NCBI GenBank assembly: GCA_001304015.1
Contig: LJUY01000062.1
Location: forward strand, 1 to 15,637
DNA length: 15,637 nucleotides
Direction: 5' to 3'
Source: a candidate division Zixibacteria bacterium SM23_81
Lineage (GTDB): Bacteria > SM23-81
Shown: one piece after another, positions 6,288 to 13,653 of the stretch
Layout: each line of letters begins with the position of its first letter
Numbering within the stretch: the stretch's first letter is position 1
Notes under the pieces: generated by a model
Seen by the model: only the letters and a program-made list of their open reading frames with translations
Database searches by the model: none
What the model was told of the DNA's origin: nothing
Translations under genes and position numbers: made by a program

Positions 6288-7400
6288 TTAGCAGCCAACT
6301 TGAGCTCTCAAGGCCGCGGCCAACTTCTGATCAGCCCGAGGGAGGGCATAACGTTGGAGCTCGGGGATCTGAATCCACTTAAAGGCAGCACAGCCCAGGG
6401 GCCGAGGTCTCCCTTTCAGATAGGTGCAGTGAAAGGCATGCAGGGTGAACCGAAAATGTGAATAGCCATGCTTTAAGCTCATGAAGGGTTCCTCCACCCG
6501 AATGTGGATGCCCAGCTCCTCCCGGATCTCTCGACGCAGACATTGCTCTAGGGTCTCTTCCTTTTCCTGCTTGCCGCCGGGGAATTCCCACAGCCCACCC
6601 AGCAGTTTATCGTGTTGGCGCTGAGCGATGAGGAAGTGCTTCCCCCTCCAGATGATCCCAGCGGTGATATCAAAGTGAGGTCTGGGTGGGCGGGGGGTGA
6701 GGCGTGGCAGGCTTTCAGGATCCCCAGACGCATACCCCGCACAGAGAGCGGAGAGGGGACAGCGGGCACATTGTGGATTTGTGGAACGACAGATCAGGGC
6801 GCCGAGATCCATCAGGGCCTGATTGAAGGGGCCGGCCCATTTCGCTGGCTGCAAGGTTTTCGCCAAGTCTAGAAGGCGCTTGTGTTGAGCGCGGATTCGT
6901 GGATCACCCTGCAGCAGAAAGGCGCGACACAAAATCCGAATGGCGTTGCCATCTAGGACGGGCCAAGCCCCTTGGTAGGCAAAGCTTGCTACGGAAGCTG
7001 CTGTGTTGTAGCCCACGCCTGGCAGAGCTTGCAGGGTTGACAGCTCGGACGGGACCCGGCCCCCGTGTTCTGTGAGAATGATCTGAGCGGCCCGGTGAAG
7101 ATTTCGAGCTCGAGCGTAATACCCCATACCTTCCCATAACTTAAGAACTCGATCCAGGGGAGCCTCCGCCAGAACCTTGAGCTCTGGAAAGGTCTCCAGA
7201 AAGCACGGATAATAACGCAGGACTCGCTCCACCTGGGTCTGTTGCAGCATGATCTCTGAGACCAAAATATGATAGGGATCCTGGGTATGTCGCCAGGGCA
7301 GATCTCGTCCATGTTCTTTATACCAGTCCAAGAGCCTGCGCGCAAACTGTCTGGCTACGCGGGAAGTGGGTATGATATCCAACTGTTTTTCTTCGATCAT
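6288..7400 (-). CDS. mutY: A/G-specific adenine DNA glycosylase MutY
   Basis: Base-excision repair enzyme that removes adenine mispaired with 8-oxoguanine. All family hallmarks are present (numbering from ATG 7400): catalytic Glu in SEIMLQQTQ (48-56); the helix-hairpin-helix LPGVGYNTAASV (126-137); catalytic Asp150 in VLDGNAIRI; and the [4Fe-4S] loop Cys204-X6-Cys211-X2-Cys214-X5-Cys220. A C-terminal NUDIX-like 8-oxoG recognition domain carries LWEFPGGK, a complete-looking Nudix box ending REIREELGI, and HGYSHFRFTLHAF. The usual K/R after VLDGN-V is I here (NAIR). Start: ATG 7400 has AAAGGG nine bases upstream; GTG 7442 and ATG 7436 are in-frame alternatives lacking a ribosome binding site, and relatives begin close to the DWYKEHGR segment. 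Head of the minus-strand gene run. Confidence 0.95.
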   Translation of the reverse strand: MIEEKQLDIIPTSRVARQFARRLLDWYKEHGRDLPWRHTQDPYHILVSEIMLQQTQVERVLRYYPCFLETFPELKVLAEAPLDRVLKLWEGMGYYARARNLHRAAQIILTEHGGRVPSELSTLQALPGVGYNTAASVASFAYQGAWPVLDGNAIRILCRAFLLQGDPRIRAQHKRLLDLAKTLQPAKWAGPFNQALMDLGALICRSTNPQCARCPLSALCAGYASGDPESLPRLTPRPPRPHFDITAGIIWRGKHFLIAQRQHDKLLGGLWEFPGGKQEKEETLEQCLRREIREELGIHIRVEEPFMSLKHGYSHFRFTLHAFHCTYLKGRPRPLGCAAFKWIQIPELQRYALPRADQKLAAALRAQVGC

Positions 7401-7442
7401 CTTCCCCAGCCCTTTGATCTCTGCAGACGCTTTCATCTTCAC

Positions 7443-7654
7443 ATATACAAATATGTGATTTTGTGACCAGAAATCAAGTCCAATTCAATTTTGGTGGTGT
7501 TTTTAAGCTCGTTTGGGAGACTTTTTATGGGCCAAGGAGCAGAAGACCGTTGAGCCGACAATGGTGGATTTGCAGAAGTCAAAGGCGTTTTTGCGAATAC
7601 GAGGTTGAGCTTTCCCCGAAAAGAAAAAAATTTTTTGCTCTCGAAAAAAAGCTG
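7443..7654. other. Divergent intergenic region between mutY and purA
   Basis: This AT-rich stretch separates divergently transcribed genes. It contains the palindrome AAAAAATTTTTT at 7625-7636, set between GAGC and GCTC (around 7608-7640), which could form an A/T-rich hairpin. I see no convincing minus-strand promoter for mutY; TTGATT near 7470-7490 lacks a good -10. An open frame at 7463-7726 shows no family features and runs through the purA promoter, so it is not called. Confidence 0.4.
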
Positions 7655-7683
7655 TTGATTCTTGTGAAAGCATCTTATAATAT
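7655..7683 (+). promoter_or_regulatory. Probable sigma-70 promoter of the purine cluster
   Basis: TTGATT at 7655-7660 is followed 17 bp later by TAATAT (7678-7683); the overlapping TATAAT at 7676-7681 gives a 15-bp spacer. Start would fall near 7689-7691, leaving a leader of about 190 nt before the preferred purA start at 7882. Confidence 0.55.
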
Positions 7684-7690
7684 AACCGAA

Positions 7691-7770
7691 GGCATTTGGC
7701 GTATCTCAAACCAGAAAGTCCTTTAATTCGTTGTAATGTAAGTTATTGTGCCCACCAGAACCCAAATGCC
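7691..7770 (+). promoter_or_regulatory. Possible long-range helix in the purA leader
   Basis: GGCATTTGG at 7691-7699, at the predicted transcription start, is perfectly complementary to CCAAATGCC at 7762-7770. Pairing would close a 62-nt domain, similar in size to compact riboswitch domains. The interior does not match the purine, ZTP, PRPP or ppGpp riboswitch cores I know. A nine-base match over this distance could be chance. Confidence 0.25.
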
Positions 7771-7881
7771 CAAGGAGCTTCTTCAAGGCTCGGTTTAGAA
7801 AAAGTTCCTGATGAATTTCTTCCCTTTTTGAGCCAACCAGCTTATTCCTTTTCCCATTTTACAAAACAAGGTAGGTTTGGC

Positions 7882-9333
7882 GTGTCCTTGGGTCGACTTC
7901 TCGACGGGGTCCAGACAATAGCCATTCTCTGCAATCAATGGGGAGATACCGGGAAGGGTAAGTTCTCAGATTACTTCGCATCCCAATGGGCGGATGTCAT
8001 CGCTCGAGGAACTGGAGGAAACAATGCTGGTCACACCGTTGTGAACGATGGAAAAGAAAAAGTCTTTCGATCACTGCCAGCTGGGATCGCTTATGACCAT
8101 CTGGGGAAAATAAATGTTCTGGGAAACGGCATGGTTCTCGACCTTCAGGTGTTATCTGAGGAACTCGATGAGCTCCAAAAAGAGGGCATGAGCTACAACA
8201 ACCTTCTCATCAGCGAGGATGCGCACGTCGTTATGCCCTATCACATCTCCAGAGATAAGGCCTGGAACCAGACGCAGAAGGACGGAGGCATCGGTTCAAC
8301 GGGAAATGGAATCGGCCCTTGTTATGCCGACAAAATCGCCCGGCGCGGAGTGAGGATAGGCGACTTATTTGACAAAGATCTCCTGGCAAATAAGATAAAA
8401 AGGGCATCGGCTTTTTACCCAGAACACAAATTGGACCTTGAGGAGGTCTTGAGTCGTATCTTACCTCTGGCGGAGAAAATAAGACCTCTGGTGAAGGATA
8501 CGGTTGTTCACATGCAAGGCTTTCTGAAACGGGGGAAAAAGATCCTTCTGGAAGGTGCCCAAGGCTTGTTGCTCAGCATAGAACACGGAACGTATCCGTA
8601 TGTGACCTCATCTGACTCTTCGCTTAACGGCACAGCCGCAGGAGTGGGCCTTTCGGCCAAGGTCGTCGATCTACCTCTGGGCACCATCAAATTCCCTTTC
8701 ATGACCCGGGTCGGTGGTGGCCCCTTCCCCACGGAACTGGGTTCGACCACGGCAGAAGAGTACTGCGGAGGGGAGGGGATCACCAAGCTATTTGAGCTCA
8801 AGAAATATCGAATACCTTATGTGAAGAGGGATGGAGGGATTCACTACGATTGCCATCATCGGACAATTCTAAATTTGATGAATTCAAAAGATCCCTTCGA
8901 ACAGGGCGTTGGGATCAGACTTGCGGCCTCTGAATACGGCGCCGTGACTGGCAGACCGCGAAGAATCGGTTGGACGGACGCCGTGGCCGCCAGGTATGCC
9001 ATCGAGGCGAATGCCACCTTTAATATAATCTTGACCAAAACGGATGCTGTCGCGGGTGCCGAGCATTTTCGTGTCTGTTACGGGTATAAGCAGGGTCCAT
9101 CTACATTAACCACCTTTCGCAGAGCCCCACAGTTCTTGAGAAGTGTGCGCCCATCTTATTCCCAGTATGAGGGATATGGAGACATCAATTCCCTCAGGGA
9201 CGAGGCCAACCTGCCCCAGAGCCTGCGAGGTGCTATCGGGGATTTCGAGAAATTCACAGGATCTTCGGTCGCTATTGTCTCGGTGGGCCCCCAGCCCGAT
9301 CAAACCATTGTGACAGGTGAGGCGGGAAGATGA
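7882..9333 (+). CDS. purA: Adenylosuccinate synthetase, divergent with large insertion
   Basis: Makes adenylosuccinate from IMP, aspartate and GTP, the first step to AMP. Numbering is from GTG 7882 (483 residues). The P-loop-like NQWGDTGKGK keeps the catalytic Asp22 but has T where GDEGKGK has E. NAGHT (48-52) supplies the catalytic His. STGNGIGPCYADKIARRG keeps the ARRG arginines but has N for the usual R in TGRGIGP. EGAQG and HGTYPYVTSS (235-244), GAVTGRPRR aspartate loop (353-361) and TKTD guanine motif (385-388) follow. Between GPFPTEL and that loop there are about 65 residues where E. coli has about 14. The frame extends upstream to TTG 7696 without an ATG; GTG 7882 follows AAGGTAGG by six bases and fits family N termini. 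The retained Asp argues against phage PurZ. Stop overlaps purC (ATGA). Confidence 0.9.
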   Translation: MSLGRLLDGVQTIAILCNQWGDTGKGKFSDYFASQWADVIARGTGGNNAGHTVVNDGKEKVFRSLPAGIAYDHLGKINVLGNGMVLDLQVLSEELDELQKEGMSYNNLLISEDAHVVMPYHISRDKAWNQTQKDGGIGSTGNGIGPCYADKIARRGVRIGDLFDKDLLANKIKRASAFYPEHKLDLEEVLSRILPLAEKIRPLVKDTVVHMQGFLKRGKKILLEGAQGLLLSIEHGTYPYVTSSDSSLNGTAAGVGLSAKVVDLPLGTIKFPFMTRVGGGPFPTELGSTTAEEYCGGEGITKLFELKKYRIPYVKRDGGIHYDCHHRTILNLMNSKDPFEQGVGIRLAASEYGAVTGRPRRIGWTDAVAARYAIEANATFNIILTKTDAVAGAEHFRVCYGYKQGPSTLTTFRRAPQFLRSVRPSYSQYEGYGDINSLRDEANLPQSLRGAIGDFEKFTGSSVAIVSVGPQPDQTIVTGEAGR

Positions 9334-10409
9334 CCAGAGGCGAGTTCATCCGAAAAAAGGTTTCGGAGAATTTACAGCACGCGATGAAGGATGCCGAAAT
9401 CCCTGAATTGGGTGGTGGAAAGAGAGGGAAGGTGCGGCATGTCTACAGCGCTGCAGATGCTCATGGCGAGGACATATTGATCATCTCGACATCTGATCGG
9501 GTCTCCGCCTTTGACGTTGTTCTAGATCGAGCCATCCCCTACAAAGGGGCTATTCTCAATGCCATTGCCAAATGGTCATTCGATCAGACACAAGACATCA
9601 TCCCCAACGCTTTGCTCCGAATGCCCTGTTCGCACATCATGATACAAAAGGAGCTGGTGAACATAGGATTTGAGTGCGTGATGCGCGGATACATGTGGGG
9701 CAGCTTGGCCACAGATTATGAAAAGGGAATGAGAGAAAAGTGCGGCCTCCCTTTGATGGAAGGGCTGTTAAGATATCAAAAACTGGCACCGCCCCTGTTC
9801 ACGCCGACCACGAAAGCCCGGAGGGGACATGATCGCGATGTGACTTTTGAGGAAATGGCGGTTTCCCTCCAGCAAACTCTCAACCCCCAGGGATCCGCTG
9901 TGAATGGTTGGATCCTGGCCCGAAAGGTAAGGGAGATCTCCCATCTGCTCTATCGACGAGGAGAACAGCTGGCTCGCAAGGTGGGATTGACCCTGGTGGA
10001 TACGAAATACGAGTTCGGCCTAGACAGCTCGGGAAACCTGTATTTGATCGACGAAATTCATACGCCGGATTCCTCACGATACGTGGTCTTTTCTGAGTGG
10101 AAACAAAAGTGGTCTGGCATCCAGACAACTATGGAAAGCGGAAAGTGGCCCAATGTGACCCAATTGCTGCAGGATCACCCAGAGTTCAAGGTCCAGGAGT
10201 TATCGAAACAGCTGGTCAGAGACCTGCTCATCGAGCGTGGCTATGACCCGAATTCAGGAGGCAGCGTTACCCTGCGCGATGAAGATGTCGTTGAGACCTC
10301 CGCCAGATACATCGAGCTGTACGAACGGCTGACCAGGCATGAGTTTGACTTTAAGGTCGATGTTCCTGATGGCAACGGCATCACCGCAACGGACGCCTCC
10401 CGTCCATAA
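9330..10409 (+). CDS. purC: SAICAR synthetase PurC, long form
   Basis: Ligates aspartate to CAIR with ATP to form SAICAR, step eight of purine synthesis. Signatures in order: GKVRHVY (33-39), STSDRVSAFDVV (53-64), IPYKGAILN, RGYMWGS (119-125), FTPTTKA (157-163), DTKYEFG (224-230), DEIHTPDSSR (241-250) and KQLVRDLL (293-300), ending near ARYIELYERLT. At 359 residues it is longer than E. coli PurC (237) and than the roughly 300-residue yeast/actinobacterial type it most resembles. The extra length lies in a segment around residues 258-290 that replaces the short loop before SKQLVRDLL, and in a tail of about 20 residues after YERLT. ATG 9330 overlaps the purA stop (ATGA), so translation is probably coupled. 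Product feeds PurB two genes downstream. Confidence 0.93.
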   Translation: MTRGEFIRKKVSENLQHAMKDAEIPELGGGKRGKVRHVYSAADAHGEDILIISTSDRVSAFDVVLDRAIPYKGAILNAIAKWSFDQTQDIIPNALLRMPCSHIMIQKELVNIGFECVMRGYMWGSLATDYEKGMREKCGLPLMEGLLRYQKLAPPLFTPTTKARRGHDRDVTFEEMAVSLQQTLNPQGSAVNGWILARKVREISHLLYRRGEQLARKVGLTLVDTKYEFGLDSSGNLYLIDEIHTPDSSRYVVFSEWKQKWSGIQTTMESGKWPNVTQLLQDHPEFKVQELSKQLVRDLLIERGYDPNSGGSVTLRDEDVVETSARYIELYERLTRHEFDFKVDVPDGNGITATDASRP

Positions 10410-10420
10410 GGACAGAACAC

Positions 10421-11941
10421 ATGATCAAAATTGTCGATTGTGGCAGCCAATTGACCCAGAACATCGCCAGAAGAGTTCGTGAGCTGGGAGTTTTTGCGGA
10501 GATCGTGCCCTTTCATACCAGCACAAGAGAGATCTTGAAGGATGGCTTGGAGGGGGTCATCATCTCCGGCGGACCCTTCAGTGTCCATGACGAAGGCGCT
10601 CCCATGTATGAGAGACAGATCTTGACCGCCGGGCTTCCCGTCCTGGGCATCTGCTACGGACAACAATCGCTGGCCCATCTTTTGGACGGGAAAGTGGTGT
10701 CCGCGGAAAATCGGGAGTACGGGGAGACTCAGATTCACATTCACAAGGAGAGTCGACTTTTTGAGGGAATACCCCGGGCGGAGTTTCGAGTTTGGATGAG
10801 TCACGGAGATGTGGTCCAGGGAGTCCCCGAGGGTTTTCGGGTCATCGCAAAATCGAAAAACAACCATATCGCTGCCATCCAGAAAGACCATATCTACGCG
10901 GTACAATTTCATCCAGAGGTTGATCATACCGAGTACGGAAGGAGCATGTTAGACAATTTTCTGAAAGTTTGTAATGCCCGTAGGGATTGGGAGCCGGAGA
11001 GAGAATATGACCGCATCGTGTCTGAGACGACAGAAAAGATAGGCGCAAAGGCAGGAGTTGGTGGTATAAGCGGCGGGGTAGATTCATCAACCCTCTCGGT
11101 TCTGTTGCGAAAGATCGCGGGAAGGCGGTATCATCCCATATTCGTCGATAATGGCCTGCTGAGGCTCAACGAGGTTGAACAGGTCAAGGCCAGCCTGGAA
11201 CCCTTTGATTTGGGCGTCACATATATCGATGCTCAGGCGAGGTTTCTTTCAAAATTAAGGGGTGTCGCCGATCCCGATGAAAAGAGAAAGATCATCGGCC
11301 ACGAGTTCATCCGTGTTTTTGAGGAACAGGCCCGAGATATTCCTCAGACGAAATACCTGGCCCAAGGAACCCTTTACCCGGACGTCATCGAAAGCGTTCC
11401 CGTGTATGGAGCTTCGTCCAAAATCAAAAGACACCACAATGTGGGCGGTCTCCCAGAGGACATGAAACTGGAGGTCGTGGAACCCTTTCGGCGCCTGTTT
11501 AAGGACGAGGTCAGGGCCATAGCGGAAAGCAAGTTGGGTTTGCCAAAGGAAATCGTCTGGCGGCATCCATTTCCGGGCCCGGGGCTGGCCGTGCGGATCG
11601 TTGGAGAAGTCACGGAGCAGAAATTGTCTATTCTCAGAAAGGCCGATGCCATATTTATCGAAGAGCTAAAGAAAATGGGCATCTATTATAAATTAAGTCA
11701 GGCGTTTGCCGTACTGACCAATGTCAGCTCCGTGGGGGTTATGGGGGATGAACAGACCTATCAGGGCGTCATTGCGCTGCGTGCGGTGACCACCAGCGAC
11801 TTCATGACCTCTGATTGGTATGACTTTCCAAAAGAACAGATGACCCACATCGCCAATCGAATGATCAATGAGGTCAACGGTGTCAATCGGGTCGTTTACG
11901 ATGTCAGCCAAAAGCCGCCCAGCACCATCGAATGGGAATGA
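10421..11941 (+). CDS. guaA: GMP synthase (glutamine-hydrolysing)
   Basis: Converts XMP to GMP using ATP and glutamine. The 506-residue protein has an N-terminal class I amidotransferase domain opening with IKIVDCGSQLTQNIARRV, and with nucleophile Cys78 in GICYGQQ and the His164/Glu166 pair in VQFHPEVDHT. The ATP-pyrophosphatase PP-loop SGGVDSS is at 217-223. The C-terminal dimerisation domain has HHNVGGLPE, then RHPFPGPGLAVRI, and ends KPPSTIEWE, nearly the canonical ending. FVDNGLLR follows the PP-loop as expected. The N-terminal GSQLTQ has L for the usual Y. An AGGA site overlaps the purC stop eight bases before ATG 10421, 11 nt after purC. Length is slightly below E. coli's 525. A guaA between purC and purB in one operon is an uncommon order. 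Confidence 0.95.
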   Translation: MIKIVDCGSQLTQNIARRVRELGVFAEIVPFHTSTREILKDGLEGVIISGGPFSVHDEGAPMYERQILTAGLPVLGICYGQQSLAHLLDGKVVSAENREYGETQIHIHKESRLFEGIPRAEFRVWMSHGDVVQGVPEGFRVIAKSKNNHIAAIQKDHIYAVQFHPEVDHTEYGRSMLDNFLKVCNARRDWEPEREYDRIVSETTEKIGAKAGVGGISGGVDSSTLSVLLRKIAGRRYHPIFVDNGLLRLNEVEQVKASLEPFDLGVTYIDAQARFLSKLRGVADPDEKRKIIGHEFIRVFEEQARDIPQTKYLAQGTLYPDVIESVPVYGASSKIKRHHNVGGLPEDMKLEVVEPFRRLFKDEVRAIAESKLGLPKEIVWRHPFPGPGLAVRIVGEVTEQKLSILRKADAIFIEELKKMGIYYKLSQAFAVLTNVSSVGVMGDEQTYQGVIALRAVTTSDFMTSDWYDFPKEQMTHIANRMINEVNGVNRVVYDVSQKPPSTIEWE

Positions 11942-11942
11942 C

Positions 11943-13370
11943 ATGGCCAATCCGAATATCCTGTCGGCAAGATACGCCACCCCGGAGATTAACGAGATCT
12001 TCTCGCCTCAGGGCAAGATAGTGGCAGAAAGAGATCTCTGGATCGCGGTGATGAAGGCGCAACGGGAGCTGGGCGTCGATATTCCGGCAGAGGTTATCGA
12101 GAAATATGAGGCCGCCAGATTAAACGTGAATATGGGGCTGATCGCCTCCATCGAGAGAAAAACGAAACACGATATCAAGGCCAGGATTGAGGCTTTTATA
12201 CAGGCCGCAGACACGGGAGAGCACATTCACAAGGGCATGACCAGCAGAGATCTGACAGACAATGTGGAGCAGATGCAGATTCTTCGGGCATCGAAGATCG
12301 TCTTTGGAAAGTATGTTTCGGTCTTGAGGCATTTTCTGGACAAAGCCCACCAGTATCGGGACATCATTCTGGCTGGGAGAACACATCATCAGCCGGCCCA
12401 ACCCACTCTTTTGGGCAGAAGGATAGCCATGTGGGCGGAAGAGCTGTATCACCATCTGGAAACCTACGAAGCCTTCATAGAGAGCTATCCCCTGCGGGGT
12501 GTGAAAGGCCCGGTGGGAACCCAGCTGGATATGTTGGCCCTTTTGGGAAGTGGAGACAAAGTCATCAGGTTAGAGGATATGGTGGCCAAGCAGCTCGGCT
12601 TTGGGCGTGTTCTCGAAGCGCCCGGCCAGGTATACCCCAGATCCATGGATTATGCTCTCCTGGTCAGCCTGGCCGCTTTGGGCTCGGCATGTGAGAATTT
12701 CGCCAAGGGCATGCGGTTGATGTCGGGATTCGAGTTGGTGACGGAGGGTTTTGGGGAAGGGCAGGTGGGCTCCAGTGCCATGCCCCACAAGATGAACACC
12801 AGGAATTGCGAGAGAATCTGTGGATTCGCCGAGCTGCTGAAGATGTACGCCGATGGCGCATCACGGCTGGCTGGCGACCAATGGGAGGAAGGGGATGTGT
12901 CCTGTTCCGTGGTCAGAAGGGCCATCATTCCCGATGCCTTTTACGTATCGGATGGATTGTGCGAGACGACCTTGACCGTCCTGAACGAGATGGGTCCTTA
13001 TCCAGTTATGCTGGAGGCAGAGGTGGACAGATATCTGCCCTTTCTGGCCACAACAGAGATCCTCAACGCTGCGGTAGTAGCGGGAATGGGTCGGGAGGCG
13101 GCCCACGAGATCATCAGGCAGCACGCGATTTCGGAGGCTCTGCGAATGAGACGAGAGGGGAAACCGCCCCGTCTGGCAGAGAAACTTGCCCAAGCCCCAG
13201 TTTTTAAAAAGGCGGGCATCACCGAGGAGAAAATAGAATCCCTGCTCCAGGACAAAAAGCATTTCGTGGGCAATGCGCAGCGGCAAATTGCAGCCGTCGT
13301 CAAAAAGGGTCGCGAGTTGATCGGGAAGTACGAAGCTCAGTCAAAATATGAGCCGCAAGGCATTCTCTGA
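11943..13370 (+). CDS. purB: Adenylosuccinate lyase
   Basis: Fumarate-releasing lyase used twice: SAICAR to AICAR and adenylosuccinate to AMP. From ATG 11943 it is 475 residues. Features: TKHDIKAR (74-81), MTSRDLTDNVEQ, the catalytic-His segment GRTHHQPAQPT (145-155), and the superfamily signature GSSAMPHKMNTRNCE (276-290) with the catalytic serine loop. The signature plus LAGDQWEEGDVSCSVVRR and RYLPFLATTEIL closely resembles the actinobacterial/mycobacterial PurB subtype rather than the E. coli or B. subtilis forms (KRNP). ATG 11943 begins one base after the guaA stop, with GGGA at 11934-11937 as a weak ribosome site; frames starting earlier would lie inside guaA. With PurA and PurC upstream, it supplies the shared lyase of both aspartate-transfer steps. 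Confidence 0.95.
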   Translation: MANPNILSARYATPEINEIFSPQGKIVAERDLWIAVMKAQRELGVDIPAEVIEKYEAARLNVNMGLIASIERKTKHDIKARIEAFIQAADTGEHIHKGMTSRDLTDNVEQMQILRASKIVFGKYVSVLRHFLDKAHQYRDIILAGRTHHQPAQPTLLGRRIAMWAEELYHHLETYEAFIESYPLRGVKGPVGTQLDMLALLGSGDKVIRLEDMVAKQLGFGRVLEAPGQVYPRSMDYALLVSLAALGSACENFAKGMRLMSGFELVTEGFGEGQVGSSAMPHKMNTRNCERICGFAELLKMYADGASRLAGDQWEEGDVSCSVVRRAIIPDAFYVSDGLCETTLTVLNEMGPYPVMLEAEVDRYLPFLATTEILNAAVVAGMGREAAHEIIRQHAISEALRMRREGKPPRLAEKLAQAPVFKKAGITEEKIESLLQDKKHFVGNAQRQIAAVVKKGRELIGKYEAQSKYEPQGIL

Positions 13371-13380
13371 CCCGAATTGT

Positions 13381-13427
13381 TTGTGGAAGGCGCCCGAGCC
13401 TTTAGCAGAAGCTGATGTCGTCCACAA
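13381..13427 (+). repeat. Small inverted repeat after purB
   Basis: TTGTGGA (13381-13387) is complementary to TCCACAA (13421-13427) across a 33-nt loop, starting 11 nt after the purB stop. No T-run follows, so it is not a standard terminator. Confidence 0.3.
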
Positions 13428-13442
13428 TATATCCTCTACGGA

Positions 13443-13587
13443 AGTCGGTTAACGGTATCGAGGCTCGTAACGGCATTCGTGTGTCGTCTATCGTCAATCG
13501 AATGAAAATAATCATGAACAAGGCGACTACGACATTCGCTATGCGATAAACGACGGACGTAACGAGCTTCGAAACCGCCAAACGATT
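13443..13587. repeat. Large imperfect palindrome between purB and purM
   Basis: Two arms of about 55-60 bp (13443-13504 and 13533-13587) are inverted copies of each other around a 28-nt centre. GGTATCGAGGCTCGTAACG (13454-13472) matches the reverse complement of 13558-13576 at 16 of 19 positions. The inner arms, 13483-13504 and 13533-13554, match at 17 of 22. About 7 extra bases in the left arm need a bulge. CGTCAATCG (13492-13500) also recurs inverted at 13583-13591. It could be a small MITE-like or REP-like element, or a folded mRNA element in the spacer before purM. Confidence 0.65.
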
Positions 13588-13653
13588 GACGAGTCATTTA
13601 TCCCTGATGGGCACAAAGCAACTTTATGAATCGATTAGGCTAAGAGAGGAAAC

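Noticed and set aside
7882-9333. Possible PurZ (2-aminoadenylosuccinate synthetase of Z-genome phages)
   Set aside because: PurZ replaces the catalytic Asp of the GDEGKGK motif; here the Asp is kept, and neighbouring genes are cellular purine genes rather than phage replication genes.
10241-10927. Open frame of 228 codons on the minus strand
   Set aside because: It lies opposite the end of purC and the start of guaA, both strongly supported, and shows no domain of its own.
12861-13286. Minus-strand frames opposite purB, and similar frames opposite purM (13777-14229, 14377-14955)
   Set aside because: They mirror well-conserved genes, lack ribosome binding sites and match nothing recognisable.
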